The position numbers and the translations under genes were made by a program. From Cryobacterium psychrophilum (GTDB lineage: Bacteria > Actinomycetota > Actinomycetes > Actinomycetales > Microbacteriaceae): a stretch of DNA of 64,000 bases. The stretch is taken from contig NZ_SODI01000001.1 of the NCBI RefSeq assembly GCF_004365915.1, positions 2,046,001-2,110,000 on the forward strand, given 5' to 3'. The notes below the pieces were generated by a model. It saw only the letters and a program-made list of their open reading frames with translations, did no database searches and was not told where the DNA came from. How positions within the stretch are numbered: position 1 is the stretch's first letter; each line of letters starts with the position of its first letter. Shown here piece after piece: positions 15,626 to 23,554 of this stretch.

Positions 15626-16327
15626 TCAGTGCGTGATCGAGCGGAGCTGTTCTTCGATGGCCCTGGCCATGTCGGCCGGCGACGTGGACGCCGGGAAGAC
15701 GGCGACGACGACGTCGGACCGAGCATCCGGTGCGCCGCCGGCCTCGAAGGTGGGCGAGAAGAGGCGGCGCACCTCCACGAGTTTCACAGCGAGTTCCTCT
15801 GGGCCGCCCCGGTCATTCGAGCGGATGAGTGCGCGCAGCTCGAAGTTGTGTGTGGCGGTCACCGCCGCCGCGAATTGAATGGCCGTGAGCGGCTGGATGT
15901 GCGGAAGCATTCGCCGCAGATACGCCGCGAATGTCTTCTCATACCGGGACACCATCACGGTTTCACGGTCGCGCAGCACTTGCGTCTCACGCACGACCAA
16001 GTCGCGCACGCGCACGATCTCGAGTCGTTCCCGAAAGCGCTCGAAGACGAGGGAGGCCGCCTCGCAGACGGCAACCCAGGGATCCTCGTGCTCGTTGGTG
16101 AAGTATGTGGAGATCTGGGCGAGAAGCTCGTCGTGGTCGGCGAAGATCACATCGTCCTTCGAGCCGAATTGTCGGAAGAAGGTGCTGCGTGACACCCCCG
16201 CAGCCTCGGCGATCTGGGTCGCAGAAGTGGCCTCATATCCGTTTTCGCGGAAGAGCCGCACCGCGATGTCGGCCACGTCGACGCGGGTGAGGGGGGCGTG
16301 CGCGGCGGCGGGGGAGGTGTCAGGCAT
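15626..16327 (-). CDS. TetR-family repressor of the fad operon (predicted)
   Basis: A 233-residue one-component regulator. Residues about 12-60 form the TetR helix-turn-helix (ADIAVRLFRENGYEATS followed by GVSRSTFFRQFGSKDDV). The remaining helical domain should bind ligand, probably an acyl-CoA by analogy with TetR-type regulators of fatty-acid degradation. It is transcribed toward the fadB operon from 115 bases upstream, and the operator-like repeat at 15559-15587 lies between them. A separate palindrome upstream of this gene may allow self-regulation. DNA-binding specificity is inferred from position only. Confidence 0.85.
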   Translation of the reverse strand: MPDTSPAAAHAPLTRVDVADIAVRLFRENGYEATSATQIAEAAGVSRSTFFRQFGSKDDVIFADHDELLAQISTYFTNEHEDPWVAVCEAASLVFERFRERLEIVRVRDLVVRETQVLRDRETVMVSRYEKTFAAYLRRMLPHIQPLTAIQFAAAVTATHNFELRALIRSNDRGGPEELAVKLVEVRRLFSPTFEAGGAPDARSDVVVAVFPASTSPADMARAIEEQLRSITH

Positions 16328-16338
16328 GGTGAGGTGAA

Positions 16339-16355
16339 ATTATCACGAAATTTCG
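16339..16355 (-). promoter_or_regulatory. Possible tetR promoter and autoregulatory palindrome
   Basis: The perfect 10-bp palindrome CGAAATTTCG (16346-16355) abuts a GATAAT -10-like box (16339-16344, minus strand) eleven bases before the tetR ATG. It differs in sequence from the fadB operator, so binding by the same protein is not assured. Confidence 0.35.
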
Positions 16356-16530
16356 CGTAAAGGCATTCGTCGCGCGCGATCGTGCGGTATCGCTCGCGGT
16401 GCGGGCAGCGCATCGCGGGCAGACTGCTCGGCCGGCGGGGTGCTTGCTGGTTGCTAGCCTGTGCAGCGGGGGCGTTCTGCGTGCCCGTTGGCTACCCATT
16501 CCGTCCCACAGCTGAAGAAGGTTGTTGCCC

Positions 16531-17514
16531 GTGCACCGCATCAGAATTATCAGCAAGTTCGTCGGGCTCTGGTTCGGCCTCATCGTGCTGGCGGCGGGTG
16601 GCCTCGCACTCGCCATGCCGGAAGCCTTTGCCGGAATGACCGTGGCCATTCCGTTGCTTCTCTCCGTCATCATGCTGGGCATGGGGATGACGCTGCGCCC
16701 GGTTGACTTCGTCATCGTGGCCAAACGGCCCTGGGCGCTGTTGGTCGGCGTTGCGGCGCAATACGTGGTCATGCCGCTACTCGGCCTCGGCATTGCCGTG
16801 GCCCTCGATCTGTCGCCGATGTTGACCGCCGGCTTGATCCTCGTCGGAGCGGCCCCGGGTGGAACGGCCTCCAACGTGATGGTCTTCCTGTCCAAGGGTG
16901 ATACTGCCCTGTCGGTCGCGATGACGACGGTCTCAACGCTGCTCGCGCCGATACTGACGCCGCTGATCGTGGCCGTCCTCGCTGGCCAGTTCCTTCCGGT
17001 GGACCCGGGTGCCCTCTTCATCTCGATTCTGAAGATCGTTCTGGTACCCGCGCTGCTCGGCCTCGTGCTGCGCATGCTGCTGCCGAGCCTGATCGAACGG
17101 TTCCTCGACGTTCTTCCGCTCGTCTCGGTCGCGGCCATCACCGCCGTGGTCATGGCCGTCGTTGCGGCGAGCTCCTCCACCCTGATGTCCATCGGCATCG
17201 TGCTGGTCGTGGCGGTCATTCTGCACAACGGCCTCGGCCTGACCGTGGGCTACCTGATCGGTCGAGTCTTCGGGCTTCCGGTCGCGAGTCGCCGCGCCAT
17301 CAGCATTGAGGTGGGCATGCAGAACTCCGGTCTGGCCGCCGCGCTGGCCGTGGCGCACTTCAACCCGGTGGCCGCGCTTCCCGCCGCCCTCTTCTCGGTC
17401 TGGCACAACGTGTCCGGGTCGCTTCTGGCAGGTTATTGGTCCCGCAAGGCGCTCCCCGCCGAGTCGGCCCCTGAGCCGACTCCCGAGTCGGCCACGGTCG
17501 GCACTGGCAGCTGA
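16531..17514 (+). CDS. Bile acid:sodium symporter (BASS) family transporter
   Basis: A 327-residue membrane protein with about ten hydrophobic segments. Conserved BASS features include GMGMTLRPVDF in the first half, LVGAAPGGTASNVM near residue 110 and EVGMQNSGLAAALA near residue 265, the two crossing-helix regions that bind sodium and substrate. Bacterial relatives move bile acids, pantoate or other organic anions; the substrate here is unknown. I chose GTG 16531 over TTG 16522 because AAGAAGG lies nine bases before it. Convergent with the LuxR-type gene, 14 bases apart. Confidence 0.87.
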   Translation: MHRIRIISKFVGLWFGLIVLAAGGLALAMPEAFAGMTVAIPLLLSVIMLGMGMTLRPVDFVIVAKRPWALLVGVAAQYVVMPLLGLGIAVALDLSPMLTAGLILVGAAPGGTASNVMVFLSKGDTALSVAMTTVSTLLAPILTPLIVAVLAGQFLPVDPGALFISILKIVLVPALLGLVLRMLLPSLIERFLDVLPLVSVAAITAVVMAVVAASSSTLMSIGIVLVVAVILHNGLGLTVGYLIGRVFGLPVASRRAISIEVGMQNSGLAAALAVAHFNPVAALPAALFSVWHNVSGSLLAGYWSRKALPAESAPEPTPESATVGTGS

Positions 17515-17528
17515 TCCGCCCCGGACGA

Positions 17529-18362
17529 CTACCGGGCGAGTGAGGCGAGCTCGGCGCGCGTCGTCGCGCCCACCTTGCGCAGCAGGTTCGCTACGTGAAA
17601 CTTCACCGTGTTCTCGCTGATCAGCAGCGTCGCAGCGATCGACTTGTTGCGGGCGCCCGAGGCCACGAGTTCCAGCACGTCACGTTCGCGAGGGCTCAGC
17701 CCCCAGGCCACTTCGGTGACAACGGATGCCTTGGGCGGGTCGAGAGGCAACGACACCGACATCTCGGAACCCCACCCCGGGGTCGCCTGCACATCAAGCT
17801 CCCCGCTGAGGGACACCACGCGGTCAGCCAACTGCCGGACGCTCGGAACCTCGGGGTTGAGATCGCCGGGGCCGTCGTCTCGGATGCGAATGAGGAGATT
17901 GCTTCCGTCGCAGTCCCACTGAACACGCACCTTGGCCACCCCGCTCTGCTCCACGAGCGCGAGCACGGCTCCGCGCACGATCGCGCGCGCCTCTTGAGCG
18001 ACCTCGCCCGGCAGCGCTCGGCCGTTGACCGGCGGCTCGATGAACTGAACGTCGAGGTCGCCGAAGCGCACGAGCGGCCGCAGATCGTCGCGTAACCGTT
18101 CGAACGCGCGGGCCACGGGTTCCTCGGTGAGCGAGCGGTCGAGGTCGCTCACCGCGCGCAGCGCCACCATGGCCGAAGCCGCGAGGTCGGTCGCCGTCTG
18201 TCTGGCCGCCGTGTCACTCGTGGAACTCGACCGCAGCACCGCGAGAAGCGACTCGAGGGTCGTGGCATGGGTATCGGTGAGGTCGGCGATGATCCTCGTT
18301 CTCTCGGCTGCGGCCAGCCGCGCGGACTGGCCTGAATCGTGTGCAGGGAGGGGGGAAGTCAT
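17529..18362 (-). CDS. Degenerate sensor kinase-LuxR fusion regulator, probably of hxlBA
   Basis: This 277-residue protein ends in a LuxR/FixJ helix-turn-helix (residues about 221-277: GLSPRERDVLELVASG and ENTVKFHVANLLRKVG). Before it lies a region like the two catalytic modules of NarL-partner kinases. ERTRIIADLTD (20-30) looks like the HisKA_3 phosphoacceptor helix with Thr29 in place of the usual His. An HATPase-like domain follows, with a G1 box DDGPG (162-166) and GWGSEM (196-201), but the N-box asparagine is absent. There is no receiver domain. I infer a one-piece regulator using a degenerate kinase core as sensor or dimer module. It is divergent from hxlB, and its leaderless -10 box overlaps one of several repeated half-sites. 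Confidence 0.75.
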   Translation of the reverse strand: MTSPLPAHDSGQSARLAAAERTRIIADLTDTHATTLESLLAVLRSSSTSDTAARQTATDLAASAMVALRAVSDLDRSLTEEPVARAFERLRDDLRPLVRFGDLDVQFIEPPVNGRALPGEVAQEARAIVRGAVLALVEQSGVAKVRVQWDCDGSNLLIRIRDDGPGDLNPEVPSVRQLADRVVSLSGELDVQATPGWGSEMSVSLPLDPPKASVVTEVAWGLSPRERDVLELVASGARNKSIAATLLISENTVKFHVANLLRKVGATTRAELASLAR

Positions 18363-18368
18363 ATCCCC

Positions 18369-18374
18369 AGCCTA
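18369..18374 (-). promoter_or_regulatory. -10 box of leaderless LuxR-type regulator gene
   Basis: TAGGCT on the minus strand lies exactly six bases before ATG 18362. It overlaps the GCCTACCC half-site at 18370-18377. Confidence 0.6.
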
Positions 18375-18442
18375 CCCAATTCGGAGCCTGCCCACCCAAA
18401 CGGGTAGGCAAACTAGCCATTTGATGAGCAGAAAGCCCGCCC
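18370..18442. promoter_or_regulatory. Array of GCC(T/C)(A/G)CCC half-sites between regulator and hxlB
   Basis: GCCTACCC (18370-18377), TGCCCACCC (18389-18397), GGGTAGGC (18402-18409, opposite orientation) and GCCCGCCC (18435-18442) recur in a 73-base stretch. The middle pair forms an imperfect palindrome around AAAC. Such an array in a divergent promoter region is a plausible binding region for the adjacent regulator. Confidence 0.45.
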
Positions 18443-18464
18443 AAAAGAGTAGAAGATAGGAAAC

Positions 18465-19058
18465 ATGAACGCAACGACAACTACCCCGACACACGTCGTG
18501 ACAGCGGATGCCCTGGGCGTCGTCCTCGCCGAGAACGTGCACGTGGTCGGCCAGCTGCGCGAGACATCCATCGACTCGTTCGACGCCGCGGCAGGGCGCT
18601 TGCGCCGTGCCGAGCGCGTCTTCGTGCTTGGTGCCGGCCGGTCCGGTCTTGCCCTGCGCATGACGGCCATGCGCCTCATGCACCTCGGGCTCGTTGTGCA
18701 CGTGGTCGGCGACGTCACCACCCCGGCGATCACTCGTGGCGACGTGCTGCTCGTGGCGAGCGGCAGTGGCACAACGGGCGCCATTGTGCGGGCCGCCGAA
18801 AACGCAGCGGCGGCGGGCGCGGGCATCGTGGCCTTCACAACGGATGCCGCCTCCGCGCTGGCCGCGCTTGCGGAGGTCACGGTCGTGATTCCCGCCGCCG
18901 CCAAGCAGGACCACGGCGGACCGCTCTCGGAGCAATACTCGGGCGGATTGTTCGAGCAGAGCGTTCTCCTGCTCTGCGACGCGATCTTCCACGCGCTCTG
19001 GAAGGCCTCCGGTGCGACCGCCGAGGAGCTGTGGCCCCGCCACGCCAACCTCGAGTAA
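18465..19058 (+). CDS. hxlB: 6-phospho-3-hexuloisomerase
   Basis: A 197-residue SIS-domain isomerase that converts hexulose-6-phosphate to fructose-6-phosphate, the second step of the ribulose monophosphate route. Visible are the SIS phosphate-binding stretches VFVLGAGRSGLALRM and LLVASGSGTTGA, and the C-terminal QYSGGLFEQSVLLLCD typical of the hexuloisomerase. AGGAAAC precedes the ATG. It lies 66 bases upstream of hxlA in the same direction, so the two form an operon for formaldehyde capture or pentose-hexose interconversion. Divergent from the fused LuxR-type regulator, which probably controls it. Confidence 0.9.
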   Translation: MNATTTTPTHVVTADALGVVLAENVHVVGQLRETSIDSFDAAAGRLRRAERVFVLGAGRSGLALRMTAMRLMHLGLVVHVVGDVTTPAITRGDVLLVASGSGTTGAIVRAAENAAAAGAGIVAFTTDAASALAALAEVTVVIPAAAKQDHGGPLSEQYSGGLFEQSVLLLCDAIFHALWKASGATAEELWPRHANLE

Positions 19059-19124
19059 CGGTCCCGACTCTCCACCCCCAATTTTCCACTCCACATTTCG
19101 TTGAATCAACAGAAAGAAGACCCC

Positions 19125-19748
19125 ATGAAGCTTCAGGTAGCAATGGACGTACTCACCACCGAGGCCGCACTCGAGCTTGCCGCTCAGGTTGCCCGACACG
19201 TGGACATCATTGAGCTCGGCACCCCGCTGATCAAGGCCGAGGGCCTGCGCGCGGTCACAGCGATCAAGGCCGCACACCCCGACAAGATCGTCTTCGCCGA
19301 CCTCAAGACCATGGATGCCGGCGAGCTCGAGGCGGACATCGCATTCGCTGCGGGTGCCGACCTCGTGACCGTGCTCGGCACGGCCGGGGACAGCACCATC
19401 ATCGGGGCCGTCGCGGCCGCGACCAAGCATGGCAAGGGCGTTGTCGTCGACCTGATCGGCGTGGCCGACAAGGTCACCCGTGCCCGCGAGGTCACCGTCC
19501 TCGGTGCGCGATTCGTGGAGATGCACGCCGGTCTCGACGAGCAGGCCGAGGAGGGCTTCACCCTCGACACGCTGCTCAACCAGGGCGAGACCGCCAGGGT
19601 TCCGTTCTCGCTTGCCGGTGGGGTCACCGTCGCGACGATCGCCAGGGTGCAGCGGGCTGGGGCATCCGTTGCCGTGGCCGGTGGCGCCATCTACGGCACC
19701 GCTGACCCGGCTGCAGCCGCTGCCGAGTTGCGCGCCGCGATCATCTAG
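19125..19748 (+). CDS. hxlA: 3-hexulose-6-phosphate synthase
   Basis: A 207-residue TIM-barrel enzyme of the OMP decarboxylase/KGPDC suprafamily. It condenses formaldehyde with ribulose-5-phosphate to hexulose-6-phosphate. The metal and catalytic residues are visible: Asp8 in QVAMDVL, Glu30, and the DLKTMDAG motif with Asp59, Lys61 and Asp64. The C-terminal phosphate-binding loop has SLAGGVTV and VAGGAIYG. I chose ATG 19125, in line with the family start MKLQVA, over the upstream TTG 19101; AGAAAG lies upstream. A strong hairpin terminator follows. No methanol or methylamine oxidation genes are in the window, so formaldehyde detoxification is at least as likely as methylotrophy. Confidence 0.92.
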   Translation: MKLQVAMDVLTTEAALELAAQVARHVDIIELGTPLIKAEGLRAVTAIKAAHPDKIVFADLKTMDAGELEADIAFAAGADLVTVLGTAGDSTIIGAVAAATKHGKGVVVDLIGVADKVTRAREVTVLGARFVEMHAGLDEQAEEGFTLDTLLNQGETARVPFSLAGGVTVATIARVQRAGASVAVAGGAIYGTADPAAAAAELRAAII

Positions 19749-19764
19749 GTTCGTAGCTCACCCG

Positions 19765-19799
19765 AAATGCCGCCCTCGATTGCCGAGGGCGGCATTTCT
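19765..19799 (+). terminator. hxlBA terminator hairpin
   Basis: A perfect 15-bp stem (GAAATGCCGCCCTCG / CGAGGGCGGCATTTC) with a five-base loop begins 16 bases after the hxlA stop codon. Confidence 0.85.
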
Positions 19800-19920
19800 G
19801 TGTCCGGCACTCGTTCCGACCCCTGGCACATGTTTCACGCAGTGCCATCGCGGCTGACGAGTGCCGCTGCGGCGAAACCCGCCCAGGGGCGCCCGTCATT
19901 GGATGGTGTTGACTGTGCGT

Positions 19921-20862
19921 ATGGCGCAGAGATGGATTGCAACGGACTTTGGCGGCCTCGACGTATTCGAGCAGGTGGACGACGAGGTTCCGGCCCCCGG
20001 CACCGGCGAGGCCACCATTGAGGTGCGAGCCGCCGGCATGAACCCGGCCGATTTCAAGCACGTCGCACGCGGTGATGACCGGAGCCTGCTGCCGGTTCCC
20101 GTGGGCTATGAGGTGTCCGGAGTGATTTCGGCGCTCGGCCCCGACACGCAGATCGCCTCCGGCGCCGGTGCCGTCGGCGACGCGGTTCTCGCGTTCCGGG
20201 TGGCGGGCGGCTACGCATCCGCGCTCACGGTTGCCGCGAAGGACGTCTTTGCGAAGCCCGAAAACCTCAGCTTTGCCGAGGCCGCAAATCTTCTGTTGGT
20301 CGGTACGACGGCGGCAGAAATGCTGCATGTGTGCGGGGTTAGCCGCGGCGACACGATTCTCGTGCACGGCGCATCCGGTTCGGTCGGGGTGAGCGTGCTG
20401 CAACAGGCGAAGCTGATCGGCGCGCGCGTCATCGGTACCGCGAGTGAGTCCAACTTCGAAACGGTGGCGACGTTCGGCGGTGAGCCCGTGAGCTACGGCG
20501 ACGGCCTGGAGGCGCGGGTCCGCCTCGCTGCTCCCGATGGTGTCGTCGCGGCGCTGGACTGTGTCGGTACGGATGAGGCCGTCGACGTCTCGCTCGCCCT
20601 GGTGTCAGACCGCCAGCGCATCGTGAGTATCGCCGCCTTCAGTCGTGCGAAGGACGACGGCTTCCGAATCATCGCCGGGGCAATGCCGGCGAGCACGGCG
20701 TTTCGCGACGAGGCGCGTGCCCGAATCATTCACATGGCCGCGGCTGGAGACCTCGTTGTGCCGATGGCCAGAACGTTTCCCCTCGCCGACGCCACGACCG
20801 CGCTGGATTTTCTGCGCGGCCAGCACCCGGGAGGCAAGCTAGCCCTGATTCCAGAGCACTAG
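19921..20862 (+). CDS. Zinc-free quinone oxidoreductase-like MDR protein
   Basis: A 313-residue medium-chain dehydrogenase/reductase of the NADPH:quinone oxidoreductase group. It has the substrate-domain motif AAGMNPADFKH, the nucleotide-binding HGASGSVGVSVLQQAK and a C-terminal HPGGKLAL tail. No zinc-ligand cysteine set is present. Such enzymes reduce quinones or enones with NADPH; the true substrate is not readable. The start is uncertain: ATG 19921 begins with MAQRWIATDFGG, which fits the family, but ATG 19903 is also possible and neither has a clear ribosome binding site. It stands alone, separated from hxlA by a terminator. Confidence 0.82.
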   Translation: MAQRWIATDFGGLDVFEQVDDEVPAPGTGEATIEVRAAGMNPADFKHVARGDDRSLLPVPVGYEVSGVISALGPDTQIASGAGAVGDAVLAFRVAGGYASALTVAAKDVFAKPENLSFAEAANLLLVGTTAAEMLHVCGVSRGDTILVHGASGSVGVSVLQQAKLIGARVIGTASESNFETVATFGGEPVSYGDGLEARVRLAAPDGVVAALDCVGTDEAVDVSLALVSDRQRIVSIAAFSRAKDDGFRIIAGAMPASTAFRDEARARIIHMAAAGDLVVPMARTFPLADATTALDFLRGQHPGGKLALIPEH

Positions 20863-20927
20863 TTCAGGCACGCTCGCTCGGTTCGTTCCGCTGGCCGCCA
20901 AATAACCCGGTCTGGGTGACGTTGTCA

Positions 20928-20958
20928 CCGGGGATTGCCTGTTTGCGGCGATCCCCGG
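20928..20958. terminator. Hairpin between convergent genes
   Basis: An 8-bp stem (CCGGGGAT / ATCCCCGG) with a 15-base loop lies between the oxidoreductase and the phosphatase genes, probably terminating one or both. Confidence 0.5.
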
Positions 20959-20965
20959 GGCGGGT

Positions 20966-21634
20966 CTAACCGAGCAGGAGTTTGCCGAGCATGTCGGTGG
21001 AGTGCACGATCGCGGTGGCGTCCGTCGCCTCCGCGGGGGAACCATATCCCCACTCGACGAGAATTGCCGGAAGGTTGTTCGCCGTGGCGCCGTCGACGTC
21101 GTGATGGCGGTCTCCCACGAGCACGGGGGTGCTCACGTCTGCGCCGTTCTCACTGAGGCGACGGAGCGCTTCAGTCACAATGTCGGCCTTCGTTGCTCGC
21201 GAGTCGTCTGCCGATGCCCCGACCATCACGGTGAAGAACCGGGCCAGATCGAAGTGCGTGAGAATGTCGATTGCGGTCAGTTCGGGCTTACTGGTGGCGA
21301 GGGCGAGGGGGATTCCGGCCTCATGGATGCGCTCAAGCAGTCCAGACACGCCGGGGTAAATCGCCGTGTCGAGGGCGGCGGCGCCGCGGTACTCGGAGCG
21401 GTACACCACGGCGGCCTCGGCGGCCGCCTCGACGGTCATTCCGGCGTACTCCTGAAAGGCGGAGTGCAGGGGCGGACCGACATAGGCAAGCAGATCATGG
21501 TCGGAGGGAACGGGGCGGCCCAGCAGAGCGAAGGTGCGGGCGAGTGAGCTGGTAATGGCCGGGGCGGAATCGGTAATCGTTCCGTCGAGGTCAAAAAGTA
21601 TGGCGCTCCAGGTGCGCGTCAGGGTAGGATTCAC
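20966..21634 (-). CDS. HAD-superfamily phosphatase (phosphoglycolate phosphatase-like)
   Basis: A 222-residue HAD hydrolase with all core motifs: the nucleophile motif FDLDGTITDS near residue 14, the ATSKPE threonine/serine motif near 112, a conserved lysine (RATKADIV) and the acidic VGDRHHDVDGA motif near 172. The cap insertion type matches phosphoglycolate phosphatase/PpaX-like proteins. It hydrolyses a small phosphate ester in the cytosol; the exact substrate is uncertain. The start is GTG 21634, preceded by TAAGAT and six bases with no ribosome binding site, indicating a leaderless message. Confidence 0.85.
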   Translation of the reverse strand: MNPTLTRTWSAILFDLDGTITDSAPAITSSLARTFALLGRPVPSDHDLLAYVGPPLHSAFQEYAGMTVEAAAEAAVVYRSEYRGAAALDTAIYPGVSGLLERIHEAGIPLALATSKPELTAIDILTHFDLARFFTVMVGASADDSRATKADIVTEALRRLSENGADVSTPVLVGDRHHDVDGATANNLPAILVEWGYGSPAEATDATAIVHSTDMLGKLLLG

Positions 21635-21640
21635 TCACTT

Positions 21641-21646
21641 ATCTTA
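21641..21646 (-). promoter_or_regulatory. -10 box of leaderless HAD phosphatase gene
   Basis: TAAGAT on the minus strand lies exactly six bases before the GTG start at 21634. Confidence 0.55.
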
Positions 21647-21794
21647 GGCGGCGTCACCTGCGAAACCCCCGATACGCCCGACGTTCACCCCTAACCTCAG
21701 GGCGGCGCATGTCGCGCATCCGTTTTCTACGCTATTATCCAGATGCTGAGGGGCGATCTTTGGCCAGGGGTGGTAACAGGGGGAAGGTCGTTCG

Positions 21795-22793
21795 ATGCGG
21801 CATTGGTGGCGGAGACCCGACGTTCTCATGGTTGGAGCGACCGCTCCGGCGTACGTCGCCACGCGTGAAGCCCTGACAGTTTTGTCACCGCAGGACCTCA
21901 CCTCCCTGCGGTTTCTTGGCGCTGCCGCAGTCCTCGGCCTGTATCTTCTCGTGAACAGGCAACGCCTGCGGATCACCCGGAGGGATGTCCCACGGTTGCT
22001 GGCTGCTGCTCTGTGTGGCTATGCCGGTTTTGGCCTGCTGTTGAGCCTCGGCCAGTCCACGGTTCCGGCCGGAACGACCAGCCTGCTGCTCAACATCTCT
22101 CCCGTATTCGCATTCATCCTCGGGTACTTCGTTCTCGTGGAACGAACCACAACACTCGGCTACATCGGCATGGTCGTGGCCGTCGGCGGCGTGGTCATCG
22201 TTACCTTCGGCGACAGCACGGCCACAGGCTTCGACGAGAATGCGCTGCTGATTGTGGGTGCGGCGCTGCTCCTATCGGTGTTCCTGATCGTGCAACAGCC
22301 CCTGCTCGCCCGCGTGCCAGCGGTGGAGATCGTGTTCTGGAGTTGCGCCATCGGCGGCATCGGTGCTCTCCCCCTGGCGACTTTCGACGCCGACCCGGCG
22401 CAGGTCACGACGAGCTTCTGGATGGCGATCGTGGTGCTCGTGGTTCTGAGTACTGTGCTCGCGAACTCGATGTGGAACGTGACACTCAAACACTCGAGCG
22501 TGGCAGAGGGCGGGTCGCTCCTGCTCGTGGTTCCCATCTTCTCGCTTCTGCTCGGATGGCTGGTACTCGGTGAGGCGCCGAGCCTCGCCGCCATCGGCGG
22601 CGGCGCCATCGCCCTTGCCGGAGTCGTGATGCTGTCGCAGGCCACGTCGCGGCGCAAGCTGGCCGGGCCCGGTTTGCTGACCGGTGCCATACCGATCATC
22701 GACGTGCACCCCGGACTGGTGCCCATCGTGACGATGCCGCTGACCCTCGCGGATCTGCCGCACTTCGAGATGGTCTCGCCGGACGCTGACTAG
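21795..22793 (+). CDS. EamA/DMT-family transporter
   Basis: This 332-residue membrane protein has about ten hydrophobic segments in two EamA repeats. The first repeat ends with GYIGMVVAVGGVVIVTFG and the second with LGEAPSLAAIGGGAIALAGVVML, the family's repeat-end signature. DMT transporters of this type mostly export amino acids, metabolites or drugs; the substrate is unknown. The ATG start has GGGGGAAGG upstream, and a TATTAT box about 60 bases before it could be its -10 region. Convergent with nucS, 21 bases apart. Confidence 0.85.
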   Translation: MRHWWRRPDVLMVGATAPAYVATREALTVLSPQDLTSLRFLGAAAVLGLYLLVNRQRLRITRRDVPRLLAAALCGYAGFGLLLSLGQSTVPAGTTSLLLNISPVFAFILGYFVLVERTTTLGYIGMVVAVGGVVIVTFGDSTATGFDENALLIVGAALLLSVFLIVQQPLLARVPAVEIVFWSCAIGGIGALPLATFDADPAQVTTSFWMAIVVLVVLSTVLANSMWNVTLKHSSVAEGGSLLLVVPIFSLLLGWLVLGEAPSLAAIGGGAIALAGVVMLSQATSRRKLAGPGLLTGAIPIIDVHPGLVPIVTMPLTLADLPHFEMVSPDAD

Positions 22794-22814
22794 GCGAGCA
22801 CAACCAAAGCGTGC

Positions 22815-23510
22815 TTAGAAGAGGCGGGTTTTTGTGTCGTCGATGCCGCGCATTGCGTCGTAGTCGAGCAGCAGACAGCGGATGCCGCGGTCCTCGGCCA
22901 GTCGTCTGGCCTGGGGTTTGATCTCCTGGGCGGCGAAAACCCCGGTCACCGGGGCCAGATGCGGATCGCGGTTCATGAGTTCGAGGTACCGGGTGAGCTG
23001 CTCCACGCCGTCAATGTCTCCGCGCCGCTTGAGTTCCACGGCCACGGAGTGCCCACCGGCATCCTGGGCGAGAATATCGACCGGGCCGATCGCGGTCATG
23101 TACTCGCGGCGCACGAGGGTGTGGCCGTCGCCGAGCAGGTGAATGTGCTCGGCGAGCAGCTTCTGCAGGTGCGCCTCGACGCCCTCCTTGATGAGTCCGG
23201 GATCGATGCCGAGTTCGTGGGCCGAGTCATGTTGCACGTCGTAGATGCTCACCACGAGTTCATCGGCGGTCTTCGAGTGCGTCACGGTCCACAGCGCGGT
23301 GATTCCGGCGGCGGCCTGGTCGGCATCCGGCCCCTGCACCGACAGCGTGCAGGGCGAGCTCATCCAGTTGAGTGGCTTGTACGAGCCTCCATCGGAGTGC
23401 ACGAGCAGGCTGCCGTCCGCCTTGATCATCAGGAGGCGGTTGGCGAGCGGCAGATGCGCGCTGAGCCTTCCGGCATAGTCAACGGAGCAATTCGCAATAA
23501 CAAGGCGCAC
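22815..23510 (-). CDS. nucS: Mismatch-specific endonuclease NucS (EndoMS)
   Basis: A 231-residue restriction-type nuclease that cuts both strands at mismatches and provides mismatch repair in actinobacteria and archaea lacking MutS/MutL. The nuclease core shows the PD-(D/E)xK-like residues GPVDILAQD followed by VAVELKRRG. The protein ends in DDTKTRLF, a short C-terminal tail of the type that docks on the beta sliding clamp. The start is GTG 23510, preceded by TAAGCT and six bases, with no ribosome binding site. The gene is monocistronic, convergent with the EamA gene. Length and motifs fit the family throughout. Confidence 0.93.
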   Translation of the reverse strand: MRLVIANCSVDYAGRLSAHLPLANRLLMIKADGSLLVHSDGGSYKPLNWMSSPCTLSVQGPDADQAAAGITALWTVTHSKTADELVVSIYDVQHDSAHELGIDPGLIKEGVEAHLQKLLAEHIHLLGDGHTLVRREYMTAIGPVDILAQDAGGHSVAVELKRRGDIDGVEQLTRYLELMNRDPHLAPVTGVFAAQEIKPQARRLAEDRGIRCLLLDYDAMRGIDDTKTRLF

Positions 23511-23516
23511 TCGACG

Positions 23517-23522
23517 AGCTTA
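23517..23522 (-). promoter_or_regulatory. -10 box of leaderless nucS
   Basis: TAAGCT on the minus strand lies exactly six bases before the nucS GTG start. Confidence 0.55.
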
Positions 23523-23554
23523 ACCGCAGGAGCTGAGCGGCGCATCCGCGGGGT

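Noticed and set aside
13381..16327. Anaerobic or aromatic degradation operon
   Set aside because: The gene set is a plain beta-oxidation unit; no ring-cleavage or benzoyl-CoA genes occur in the window.
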